A DNA stretch of 46,715 nucleotides from DASUMP01 sp036277635 (lineage in GTDB: Bacteria; Actinomycetota; Acidimicrobiia; IMCC26256; PALSA-610): NCBI GenBank assembly GCA_036277635.1, contig DASUMP010000003.1, forward strand, positions 1 through 46,715, in the 5' to 3' direction. A model generated the notes under the pieces. The model did no database searches. It saw only the letters and a list, made by a program, of their open reading frames with translations, and was not told the DNA's origin. Shown here in pieces: positions 8,584-16,444 of the stretch (the first letter of the stretch is position 1; every line of letters starts with the position of its first letter). The translations under genes were made by a program, and so were the position numbers.

Positions 8584-9918
8584 GTGCCGTCCCGCGCGCA
8601 CCGGATCGCCGACGCCGCGAAGCGATCGCTCCCCGAAGGCACGTTCGCGGTCGGCGCCGGACTGCTGATCGCGGGCGTCACCGCCTACGGGTTCCAGATC
8701 CTCACCGGACGCACGCTTGCGAAGGCCGACTACGCGGCGCTGAACGGGTTGTGGGCGCTCGTGTTCGTCGTGACGCCGGGCTTCTTCCAGCCGCTCGAAC
8801 AAGAGGTGAGCCGCGCGCTCGCGAGCCGCGCGTCTCGAGGCATCGGCGGTGGTCCACTCGTGCGACGCGCCGCGATCCTGGGCGGCATCCTCGCCGCGAG
8901 CGTCGCGCTCATCGTTGTGGTCGCCTCGAAGCCGCTCGTCGACGAGCTGTTCGAGGGTGAGTGGCTGCTGCTCGTCGCCCTGCTCGTCGCGATCGCCACG
9001 TACTACGTCGCGCACCTCACGCGCGGCACGCTCTCGGGCAACGGACGCTTCGAGCGCTACGGCCTCATGCACGGCGTCGAGGGCTCGGTGCGGTTCCTCG
9101 CGTGCATCGCGCTCGTCGTGTTCGGCGTCGAGTCGGCGGGCGCGTACGGACTCGCGCTCGCGCTCCCGCCCCTCGTCGCGGTCGCGCTCGCGCTGCGCCG
9201 CCAGCACGGCCTCCTCCTCCCCGGACCCGACGCGCCGTACTCCGAGCTGTCGAACGCGTTGGTGTTGCTGCTCGTGGGCTCGTTCCTCGCACAAACCCTC
9301 GGGTACGCGGCGTTCCTCGGCGCGAACCTCCTCGCGACCTCGGCCGAGAAGGACGAAGTCGCCGACTTCATCTTCGGACTGTTCATCGCCCGCATCCCGA
9401 TCCTGCTGTTCCAAGCGGTACAGGCCGCACTCCTCCCGAAGCTCGCGGGACTCGCCGGCGCCGGCAAGGTCGAGGACTTCCGCGGTGGGCTCCGCAAGCT
9501 CATCGTCGTCGTCGTGGCGCTCGGCGTGTTCGGCACGGTCGCGGGTGCCACGATCGGTCCGTGGGCGGGGCGCCTGTTGTTCGGCGCGGAAGACTTCACG
9601 CTCGGAAACCGCGACCTCGGCCTGCTCGCCGCGGGCAGCGGCGCGTTCATCCTGGCCCTCACGCTCGCCCAAGCGCTCATCGCCCTCGAGGGCTACGCGC
9701 AGGCGGCGGTGTCGTGGCTGATCGGGATCGCCGGGTTCATCGTCGTCACCGCCCTCGGTGACGACCTGTTCCTGCGCGTCGAGCTCGGCTTCGTGGCCGG
9801 GTCGTCGGCGGCCGCAGTCGCGATGGCGGCCCTGCTCGCGAACCGACTCCGCCACGGGGTTCCGGGCACCGCCGAACCGCTCGTGCGCGTCATCGGCCAC
9901 GAGCCGCTCGAGATCTGA
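8584..9918 (+). CDS. Polysaccharide/lipid-linked sugar flippase-like membrane protein (MATE/Wzx superfamily)
   Basis: A 444-residue integral membrane protein with about twelve hydrophobic segments spread evenly through its length, and the long repeated-helix organisation of Wzx/MurJ-type flippases. The N-terminal GTFAVGAGLLIAGVTAYGFQ and the PLEQEVSRALASR motif after helix 2 are typical of actinobacterial polysaccharide-biosynthesis flippases. GTG start at 8584 is preceded by GAGGAA at the expected distance. It is the first gene of an operon with ubiA (9 bp downstream), dprE1, dprE2 and a HAD phosphatase. The context suggests it moves a polyprenyl-phosphate sugar, possibly decaprenyl-phosphoryl-arabinose, across the membrane. 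That substrate is an inference; the fold assignment is firmer. Confidence 0.78.
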   Translation: MPSRAHRIADAAKRSLPEGTFAVGAGLLIAGVTAYGFQILTGRTLAKADYAALNGLWALVFVVTPGFFQPLEQEVSRALASRASRGIGGGPLVRRAAILGGILAASVALIVVVASKPLVDELFEGEWLLLVALLVAIATYYVAHLTRGTLSGNGRFERYGLMHGVEGSVRFLACIALVVFGVESAGAYGLALALPPLVAVALALRRQHGLLLPGPDAPYSELSNALVLLLVGSFLAQTLGYAAFLGANLLATSAEKDEVADFIFGLFIARIPILLFQAVQAALLPKLAGLAGAGKVEDFRGGLRKLIVVVVALGVFGTVAGATIGPWAGRLLFGAEDFTLGNRDLGLLAAGSGAFILALTLAQALIALEGYAQAAVSWLIGIAGFIVVTALGDDLFLRVELGFVAGSSAAAVAMAALLANRLRHGVPGTAEPLVRVIGHEPLEI

Positions 9919-9927
9919 TCGCCGCGC

Positions 9928-10797
9928 ATGCACCTCGCGGCCTGGATCCGGCTCGCGCGGCCGAAGCAGTGGCTGAAGAACGTCCTCGTCTTCGCCGCGC
10001 CCGGCGCCGCGGGTCTGCTCACCGAAGGTGCCGCGCTCGCCGACACCGCGGTCGCGTTCGTCTGCTTCTGCCTCGCCGCGAGCGGCACCTACTTCATCAA
10101 CGACGCGCTCGACGCCGAAGCCGACCGCCAGCACGCCGACAAGCGCACGCGCCCGGTCGCCGCGGGTGAGATCACGCCCCGGGCGGCGACGGCGGCCGGA
10201 GCGGTGCTCGTCGCCCTCGCGTTCGCCCTGTCGTTCGTCGCGACGTGGCAGCTCGCGCTCGTGGTCGGCGGCTACGTGGTGCTCACCCTCGCCTACAGCC
10301 TGTGGCTGAAGCACGAAGCCGTGGTCGACCTCGCGGCGGTTGCCGCGGGGTTCGTGCTGCGCGCGATCGCCGGCGGTGTCGCGGTCGAAGTCGAGATCTC
10401 GCCGTGGTTCCTGATCGTCGCCGCGTCCGGATCGTTGTTCATGGTCACGGGCAAGCGTCACTCGGAGATGCTCGAGCTCGGCGACGACGCGGCCAACCAT
10501 CGTCGCTCGCTCGCGCTCTACTCCACCGCTTACCTCGGCTTCGTGCGCGCCGTGGCGTCGAGCGTGGCGATCCTCGCGTACTGCCTCTGGGCGTTCGAGA
10601 AGTCGGAGCCGGTCGGCGAGCCGATCTGGTTCGAGCTGTCGATCGTGCCGTTCGTGCTCGGGATCCTGCGGTATGCGTTCCTGCTCGACCAGGGACGCGG
10701 CGGCGCACCCGAAGACCTCGTCCTCTCCGATCGGACGCTGCTCGTCGTCGGCTTCGCGTGGGCGACACTGTTCGCGGTGGCGGTGCACGGTGCGTGA
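9928..10797 (+). CDS. ubiA: Decaprenyl-phosphate phosphoribosyltransferase (UbiA superfamily)
   Basis: A 289-residue UbiA-fold prenyltransferase. The N-terminal LARPKQWLKN motif and the first Asp-rich motif NDALDAEADRQH (near residues 57-68) match DPPR synthase (mycobacterial Rv3806c), which joins phosphoribosyl pyrophosphate to decaprenyl phosphate. The conserved loop after helix 5 (FMVTGKRHSEM) is also typical of that subfamily. About nine membrane helices are evident. ATG start nine bases after the flippase stop. The 3' end overlaps dprE1 by 8 bp, which implies translational coupling. Neighbouring dprE1/dprE2 make this assignment much stronger than homology to generic UbiA proteins alone. 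Confidence 0.9.
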   Translation: MHLAAWIRLARPKQWLKNVLVFAAPGAAGLLTEGAALADTAVAFVCFCLAASGTYFINDALDAEADRQHADKRTRPVAAGEITPRAATAAGAVLVALAFALSFVATWQLALVVGGYVVLTLAYSLWLKHEAVVDLAAVAAGFVLRAIAGGVAVEVEISPWFLIVAASGSLFMVTGKRHSEMLELGDDAANHRRSLALYSTAYLGFVRAVASSVAILAYCLWAFEKSEPVGEPIWFELSIVPFVLGILRYAFLLDQGRGGAPEDLVLSDRTLLVVGFAWATLFAVAVHGA

Positions 10798-12178
10798 CGC
10801 GCTCGAGGTCGGTGAGACCCGCGACCGACTGCTGACCGGTTGGGGCCGCACCAACCCGACGCGCGCGTCGGTGTGGTCGGCGCCGAGCGTCGGCGAGGTG
10901 GCGCAGCGACTGGGCACGCTCGACGGTCGGGGCGTCATCGCCCGTGGACTCGGGCGCTCCTACGGCGACGCGGCGCAGAACGCCGGCGGCTCCGTGGTGC
11001 TCGCCACCGCGCTCGACGACGTGCTCGATCTCGACCTCACGAAGGGCGAGCTGACCGTCGAGGCCGGCGCGAGCCTCGACGACGTGCTGCGCACCCTCGT
11101 GCCGCTCGGCTGGTTCCCCGCCGTGGTCCCGGGAACGAGATCGATCACCGTGGGCGGGGCGATCGCCTCGGACATCCACGGCAAGTACCGACACGGCTCC
11201 TTCTGCGACACGGTGAGTCGCATCCGGCTCGCGACGCCCGGCGCGGGCGTGCTGACTGCCGGACCCGACACCGAGTCCGAGGTCTTCTGGGCCACCGCGG
11301 GCGGCATGGGCCTCACCGGCGTCGTGCTCGACGCGACCCTGCAGCTCCAGCCGGTCGAGACGTCACGCATGCTCGTCGACACCGAGCACGCGACCGACGT
11401 CGACGACTGCATGGCGCGCATGCTGGAAGGCGACGAGCGCTACCGCTACTCGGTGGCGTGGGTCGACTGCCTCGCGACCGGGCGCGCGATCGGGCGGTCG
11501 GTCCTGACGCGCGCGAACCACGCCACGCTCGACGACGTGGGTTCGATGACGCCGACGAGGGCGCGATCGTTCGCGCCCAAGGTCCGCGTCGCCGCCCCTC
11601 CGTGGGTCCCTCCCGGTGTGCTGAACCGCGTGACGGTGCGCGCGTTCAACGAGCTCTGGTTCCGGCGTCCGCCGCGCGAACGCCGCGGCGAGCTGCAGAC
11701 GATCTCGCAGTTCTTCTTCCCGCTCGACGCGGTCGCGGGCTGGAACCGCATCTACGGCCCGCGCGGCTTCCTGCAGTACCAGTTCGTCGTCCCCGACGGC
11801 GAAGAAGCCGTCGTGCGCCACGCGCTCGAGCGTCTGAGCGCCGCGCGGTGCCCGTCGTTCCTCGCGGTGCTGAAGCGCTTCGAGCACACCAGCCCCGGCC
11901 TGCTGTCGTTCCCGCTCCAAGGGTGGACCCTCGCCCTCGACGTGCCCGCGGTGGGCGCGACCCTCGGCGCGCTCCTCGACGATCTCGACCGCCGCGTGGC
12001 CGACGCCGGCGGGCGCGTCTACCTCGCGAAGGACTCGCGGCTCGCGCCCGAGATGGTCCCCGTCATGTACCCGGCGCTCGACGAGTGGCGCGAGATGCGC
12101 GCCGCGGTCGACCCGCGCGCGGTGATGACGAGCGACCTCGATCGACGACTCGACCTCCGAGGGAGGACCCACGCGTGA
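10790..12178 (+). CDS. dprE1: Decaprenylphosphoryl-beta-D-ribose 2'-oxidase (DprE1-like), active-site Cys replaced by Ala
   Basis: A 462-residue FAD-dependent oxidase of the VAO/GlcD fold. It oxidises decaprenylphosphoryl-ribose to the 2'-keto intermediate for DprE2. The FAD-binding motif GLGRSYGDAAQNAGG (53-67) is nearly identical to the mycobacterial enzyme. The substrate-binding lysine equivalent to Mtb Lys418 is present (K414 in YLAKDSR). The position equivalent to Mtb Cys387, in the WNxCVD segment, reads GWTLALDVP, giving Ala382 (bases 11933-11935). That cysteine is the covalent target of benzothiazinones and is not needed for turnover, so the enzyme should be active but intrinsically insensitive to covalent inhibition. 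GTG start at 10790 lies inside the end of ubiA. Confidence 0.9.
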   Translation: MRDALEVGETRDRLLTGWGRTNPTRASVWSAPSVGEVAQRLGTLDGRGVIARGLGRSYGDAAQNAGGSVVLATALDDVLDLDLTKGELTVEAGASLDDVLRTLVPLGWFPAVVPGTRSITVGGAIASDIHGKYRHGSFCDTVSRIRLATPGAGVLTAGPDTESEVFWATAGGMGLTGVVLDATLQLQPVETSRMLVDTEHATDVDDCMARMLEGDERYRYSVAWVDCLATGRAIGRSVLTRANHATLDDVGSMTPTRARSFAPKVRVAAPPWVPPGVLNRVTVRAFNELWFRRPPRERRGELQTISQFFFPLDAVAGWNRIYGPRGFLQYQFVVPDGEEAVVRHALERLSAARCPSFLAVLKRFEHTSPGLLSFPLQGWTLALDVPAVGATLGALLDDLDRRVADAGGRVYLAKDSRLAPEMVPVMYPALDEWREMRAAVDPRAVMTSDLDRRLDLRGRTHA

Positions 12179-12933
12179 ACAACGCGCTCGGCAACGTGCA
12201 ATCGGTGCTCGTGCTCGGCGGGGGCTCCGACCTCGCGCGTGCGATCGTGCGCGAGCTGGGCGGTCGGCTGCGCACGGTCGTGCTCGCGGGTCGCGACCCG
12301 GGATCGATGGCGCCCGCCGTCGCCGCGTTGCGCGCGACCGGCATCGAGACGGTCGAGGCGGTCGAGTTCGACGCCACTGCGTTCGAGACGCACGACGGGC
12401 TCGTCGCCGAGCTGTTCCTCCGGTTCGGCGACTTCGACGTCGTGCTGCTCGCGTTCGGGGTCCTCGGCGACGCCGAGACGGCGGCGCGCGATGGTCGTGC
12501 CGCGGTGGAGATCGTGGAGACGAACTTCACCGGCGCGGTCTCGGTGCTCGTTCCGGTCGCGCAGCACCTGCGCAGCCAGGGCCACGGCGCGATCGTCGTC
12601 CTGTCGTCGGTCGCGGGCGAGCGGGTGCGCAAGTCGAATTTCGTCTACGGCGCCTCGAAGGCGGGCCTCGACGGGTTCGCGCAGGGACTCGCCGACTCGT
12701 TGCACGGCTCCGGGGTCCGGGTGCTGATCGTCCGTCCCGGATTCGTCCACACGAAGATGACGCAGGGTCGGGACGCGGCACCGCTCTCCACCACGCCCGA
12801 GGTCGTTGCGCGCGCTGTCGTCGACGGTCTCCGGCGCGGGCGCACCGTCGTGTGGGCGCCCGCGCCGCTGCGGTACGTGATGGCGGCGCTCCGACACCTC
12901 CCGCGCGCCGTCTTCCGCCGACTCCCGCTGTGA
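12175..12933 (+). CDS. dprE2: Decaprenylphosphoryl-2-keto-ribose reductase (DprE2-like SDR)
   Basis: A 252-residue short-chain dehydrogenase that completes the epimerisation started by DprE1, reducing the 2'-keto sugar with NADH to give decaprenylphosphoryl-arabinose. Seen: glycine-rich cofactor motif VLGGGSDLARAI (15-26), the SDR active site with Ser in VLSSVAGE and the YGASK Tyr/Lys pair, followed by the RPGFVHTKMT motif found in DprE2 proteins. A conserved hydrophobic/basic tail (RYVMAALRHLPRAVFRRLP) ends the protein and may touch the membrane. The GTG start overlaps the dprE1 stop (GTGA), with GGGAGGA ten bases ahead. Tight pairing with dprE1 makes the assignment secure. Confidence 0.9.
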   Translation: MNNALGNVQSVLVLGGGSDLARAIVRELGGRLRTVVLAGRDPGSMAPAVAALRATGIETVEAVEFDATAFETHDGLVAELFLRFGDFDVVLLAFGVLGDAETAARDGRAAVEIVETNFTGAVSVLVPVAQHLRSQGHGAIVVLSSVAGERVRKSNFVYGASKAGLDGFAQGLADSLHGSGVRVLIVRPGFVHTKMTQGRDAAPLSTTPEVVARAVVDGLRRGRTVVWAPAPLRYVMAALRHLPRAVFRRLPL

Positions 12934-13568
12934 GCGAGGAACGCACTGCGAAGCGCCGGGTGGCCGCGTTCGACTTCGACGGCACCCTCACGCGCTCCGA
13001 TTCGTTGCTCCCGTTCCTCCGTCGCGTCGCGGGGACGCGTCGGGTCGTGCGGGCCTTGCTCCCCGAGGTGGCCGGGCTCGTTCGCCTCGTGCGTGGGCGC
13101 CTCGATCGCGACGCGGTGAAGGCACGTGTGATCGCGCGCACGCTCACCGGCATCTCCCACGACGAGATCTCCCGCGCCGGCACCGCGTACGGGCACGCCC
13201 TCGCCGAGCGCTCGATCCGACCCGTGCTGCGCGAGCGCATCGAGTGGCACCGCGCCCGTGGGCACGAGGTCGTGATCGTGTCGGCGTCGCTCGCGTCGTA
13301 TCTCGTGACGGTCGGCCGCGCGCTCGGCGTCGACGCGGTGGTGTGCACGGAGCTCGAGGTCGGTGGTGACGGCCGCCTCACGGGGCGACTCCTCGGCGGG
13401 AACTGCCGGGGCGCCGAGAAGGTGGCGCGGCTCCGGCGGCACCTCGACGGCGACGACGTCGAGCTGTGGGCCTACGGCGACAGTCGCGGCGACGACGAGC
13501 TGCTCGCGCACGCCGACCACCCCACGCGCGTCGGACGCCGCGACCGCACCGTCACGTTCTCGGACTGA
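12930..13568 (+). CDS. HAD-IB family phosphatase, candidate DPPR 5'-phosphatase
   Basis: A 212-residue HAD hydrolase of the SerB-like IB subfamily: motif I FDFDGTLT with both nucleophile and acid/base aspartates, motif II in IVSAS, a lysine in GAEK, and motif IV GDSRGDDELL. A helical cap lies between motifs I and II. The start GTG overlaps the dprE2 stop (GTGA), so it is translated with the DPA pathway. The pathway needs a phosphatase to remove the 5'-phosphate from decaprenylphosphoryl-5-phosphoribose; in mycobacteria a PAP2-type protein (Rv3807c) has been proposed. Gene order makes this HAD protein the best local candidate for that step. The fold is seen; the substrate is inferred. Confidence 0.85.
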   Translation: MSEERTAKRRVAAFDFDGTLTRSDSLLPFLRRVAGTRRVVRALLPEVAGLVRLVRGRLDRDAVKARVIARTLTGISHDEISRAGTAYGHALAERSIRPVLRERIEWHRARGHEVVIVSASLASYLVTVGRALGVDAVVCTELEVGGDGRLTGRLLGGNCRGAEKVARLRRHLDGDDVELWAYGDSRGDDELLAHADHPTRVGRRDRTVTFSD

Positions 13569-13589
13569 TCGAGCGCGCCACGGAGCGCG

Positions 13590-15167
13590 TCAGGGGACGA
13601 GGCGTCCGGCGAAGGCAGCTGCCGTGACCTTGCCCGCGGCGTCGCCGTAGCGCGGGGCGTCACCGAACGCGACGACGCGCCCGTCGCTCGCCAGCAACGC
13701 GTACCCCCGACCCGTGCTCGTCGGGATCATGCCGACGAAGCGCAACCCCGTGGGCGCGCCCGATCCGAAGAACGCGGCGTCGCCGAACGAGAAGATGCCG
13801 CCGTCGGACGCGAGCATCCAGTAGCCCGCTCCGGTGGGCGTCGCGGCCATCCCGATGATCGGCTTGTCCAGCACGAGGTTCCCGGTCGAGCCGCGGAACG
13901 CGGCGTCGCCGAACGAGAAGATGCCGCCGTCGGAGGCGACGAGCCAGTACCCCGCGCCGCTCGGCGTGCGCGTGATCCCCACGATGGGCCGGTTGAGCCG
14001 CGTGCCGCGCATCGAGCCGTGATCGGCTGCGTCCCCGTAGGGGTGCACGCCACCGCCTGCGTCGACCAGCCAGTAGCCGGCCCCGGACTTCGTCGACTCG
14101 ATCGCGACCACGGGGAAGCCACCGGTCGCGGCACCCGGTCGCCCGTAGTACGCCGCGGTTCCGAACGCGTACACGCCACCGGATCGACCGAGGAGCCAGA
14201 AGCCGCGCCCGTTCGGGTGCATCCGCGCGCCGCGCACGGTGTCGGTGATCCCGAGGGTCGGCAGGTCGGAGATCACGGGCATGTCGCCGTACGAGTACAC
14301 GCGTCCGTCGGCGCCGACGATCCAGTAGCCCGTGGTGCCGCCGCGCAGCCGCACCGCGACCTTGTCGCGCAACGTCGGGAGCGCGGCGTACAGCGGACCA
14401 CCGGGACACGCGGTCGCCTTCGTGTCGCGGTGACCGCAGATGTTGGGCGGCGAGACCCACTGACCGGCGGCGTTGTAGTACGTCGACGACCCGCGCGGGT
14501 CGATGCCCCAACGCGCGCACTTCCACGTGAGCAGCGTCACGAGCGCGTCGATCATCGCCTGCGGCGGCATGATCGTCGTGTAGGTGCCCATCAGCGCGAT
14601 GCCGATCGTGCGCGTGTTGTGGTTCAGCGCGTGTCCGCCGCGCACGTTGCGGCCGTCCTTCTCGCCGGTGTGGGGCGCGCCGGGCGGGTAATCGGTCGCC
14701 CACCGTCCTTCGAAGATGCGACCGCGGTGATCGATGAGCCAGTGGTACGGCAGGTCGATGTAGCCGCTGTTCAGCGCGTACGTGTAGAGGTTCCGCATGA
14801 TCGCGGCCGGGTCCGACGGGTTGTTGGGCGTGACCGTGTGGTGGACGACGAGCTTCTCCACCTTCCAGTCGTACTCCTGGCCCGACTTGCGCAGCGCCTC
14901 GTTCGCTCCCCATTGCTGGCGAGTGATGATCGGCGGCGGCGGCCACGCCTTGTTCTTGTAGACCGTCCGCGTCGCGTCGCTGAGGTCGATGAGTCGCGAC
15001 TCGAGCACGGGCGCGAACCCACCGAGCACACGGGGCGCGACGGCGACCGCGGCACCCGCGGCCCCCAGCTTCAGCGCCTGACGGCGGGTCACGAGGCTCG
15101 CAGACGGCCGCGCCGACACGGCGGGCACACACCCGGGGCACTCGTGCTGCACGTCGTGCTCGGACAC
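13590..15167 (-). CDS. Tat-exported N-acetylmuramoyl-L-alanine amidase (PGRP fold) with six C-terminal propeller-like repeats
   Basis: A 525-residue secreted protein. A twin-arginine signal (TRRQALKLG, residues 27-35, then an Ala-rich stretch) follows a short cytosolic leader with a CPGC motif. The amidase_2/PGRP domain (~75-275) keeps the zinc ligands seen in T7 lysozyme-type amidases: His109/110 in VVHHT, His246 in CGHRD and Cys254 in ACPGG. From residue ~280 there are six ~43-residue repeats of the form GYWLVASDGGIFSFGDAAF-x-GS, the last degenerate, likely a beta-propeller binding surface. It should cleave the amide between muramic acid and the stem peptide outside the membrane. GTG start at 15167 has GGGAGG nine bases upstream. 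It converges with the HAD gene. Confidence 0.9.
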   Translation of the reverse strand: MSEHDVQHECPGCVPAVSARPSASLVTRRQALKLGAAGAAVAVAPRVLGGFAPVLESRLIDLSDATRTVYKNKAWPPPPIITRQQWGANEALRKSGQEYDWKVEKLVVHHTVTPNNPSDPAAIMRNLYTYALNSGYIDLPYHWLIDHRGRIFEGRWATDYPPGAPHTGEKDGRNVRGGHALNHNTRTIGIALMGTYTTIMPPQAMIDALVTLLTWKCARWGIDPRGSSTYYNAAGQWVSPPNICGHRDTKATACPGGPLYAALPTLRDKVAVRLRGGTTGYWIVGADGRVYSYGDMPVISDLPTLGITDTVRGARMHPNGRGFWLLGRSGGVYAFGTAAYYGRPGAATGGFPVVAIESTKSGAGYWLVDAGGGVHPYGDAADHGSMRGTRLNRPIVGITRTPSGAGYWLVASDGGIFSFGDAAFRGSTGNLVLDKPIIGMAATPTGAGYWMLASDGGIFSFGDAAFFGSGAPTGLRFVGMIPTSTGRGYALLASDGRVVAFGDAPRYGDAAGKVTAAAFAGRLVP

Positions 15168-15304
15168 GATCGGAAACCTCCCTGTCGCCCCCCGCCTTCC
15201 CTGATCGGCACCGGCGGCGTCGGTCTTCAGGATTCCCGGTCGGTGCCGGCGTTTCCAGAGGTCGTGCGACCGCCGCAGAAGGCGCATGTGGTACGAACCG
15301 CCCC

Positions 15305-16444
15305 GTGCCCCGCCGTCCGGTCGTCGCCTTCGACGTCACGCCGCTCGCCGGGTTCCGCACCGGGATCGGCAACGCGGTGGCGTCGACCTACGCCGCCGTC
15401 ACCGCGCCGGAACGCGGGGTCGCGACCGTCCCGTTCGCGCTCGGGCTGCGCACCCCGCGCCACGCCGCCTCGCTGCCCGCCGGCACCCGGTTCGTCCGCG
15501 TCCCGACGCGCGCGCTGCTCCAGGCGTGGACGCGCGCCGACCATCCGTCGATCGATCGCGTCATCCGGCCGGCGACGGTGCTGCACGCGACGAACTACGT
15601 CGTGCCTCCGAGCCGCCTCCCCACGGTCGCCACCGTGTACGACACCACGTACGCACGGTTCCCCGAGCTCGTGACGCCGGTGGTGCGCCAGTTCGCGCGT
15701 GTGCTGCGCCGGGCGGTCGCGCGCGGTGCGACGCTGCACACCGGTGCACAGTCGGTCGCCGCGGAGCTCGATGAGCTGTACGGACCGGGACTGCTCGACG
15801 CAGGGAGGATCGCCGTGGTGCCGTTCGGCATCCCGCCCCTCGGGCCGTCGGCACCGTCACGCAGCGCCGTCGCGGCGCCCATGGGTGGTGCACCGTTCGT
15901 GCTCGCGCTCGGCACGATCGAACCCCGCAAGCAGCTCCCCGAGCTCGTGCGGGCGTTCGCGATCGTCGCGAGCGCAATGCCCGACGTGCGACTCGTCATC
16001 GCCGGTCCGGACGGTCCCGACCGACCCGCGCTCGACGCGGCGATCACGCGCCTCGACCCGGCCGTGCGCGAGCGCGTGATCGTGGCCGGCGCAGTGACCG
16101 ACCTCGAACGCCGCGCGCTCCTCGACGAAGCGCGCGTCCTCGCGTACCCGAGCCGCTACGAGGGCTTCGGCTTCCCCGTGCTCGAGGCGATGGCGGCCGG
16201 GACTCCTGTCGTCGCGACCGCGGCCGGCTCGATCCCCGAGGTCGCGGGCGACGCCGCCCGCCTCGTCGCCCTCGGCGACGTCGACGCGCTCGCGGGCGCC
16301 ATCGTGGAGGTGTTGACCGACGACGTCGTCGCGCACGACCTCGCGGCGCGTGGCGTCGTCCGGGCGCAGCAGTTCACTTGGGAGCGCACCGGTCGCGGTC
16401 TCGTGGAGATCTACGAGCGGCTCGCCGCGACGGTCACGAGCTGA
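15305..16444 (+). CDS. Family 4 glycosyltransferase
   Basis: A 379-residue GT-B fold glycosyltransferase. The N-terminal acceptor domain opens with VVAFDVTPLAGFRTGIGN. The C-terminal nucleotide-sugar domain has ALGTIEPRKQLPELVRAF and the GT4 E-x7-E motif in SRYEGFGFPVLEAM, which binds the donor ribose/diphosphate. No membrane segment, so a cytoplasmic or membrane-associated enzyme acting on a lipid-linked acceptor is expected. GTG start at 15305 lies 137 bp from the divergent amidase gene. The 3' end overlaps the converging reductase gene by 11 bp. Sugar specificity cannot be read from the sequence. Confidence 0.88.
   Translation: MPRRPVVAFDVTPLAGFRTGIGNAVASTYAAVTAPERGVATVPFALGLRTPRHAASLPAGTRFVRVPTRALLQAWTRADHPSIDRVIRPATVLHATNYVVPPSRLPTVATVYDTTYARFPELVTPVVRQFARVLRRAVARGATLHTGAQSVAAELDELYGPGLLDAGRIAVVPFGIPPLGPSAPSRSAVAAPMGGAPFVLALGTIEPRKQLPELVRAFAIVASAMPDVRLVIAGPDGPDRPALDAAITRLDPAVRERVIVAGAVTDLERRALLDEARVLAYPSRYEGFGFPVLEAMAAGTPVVATAAGSIPEVAGDAARLVALGDVDALAGAIVEVLTDDVVAHDLAARGVVRAQQFTWERTGRGLVEIYERLAATVTS

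Noticed and set aside
8323..10938. Open minus-strand frame extending lpdA upstream to a 1343-codon ORF
   Set aside because: It is the reverse of the flippase, ubiA and dprE1 genes; the extra part is Arg/Glu/Asp-rich low-complexity sequence, while the plus-strand frames have clear family motifs.
13569..13589. GC-rich partial inverted repeat between the HAD and amidase genes
   Set aside because: Arms are short and imperfect; not distinguishable from background.
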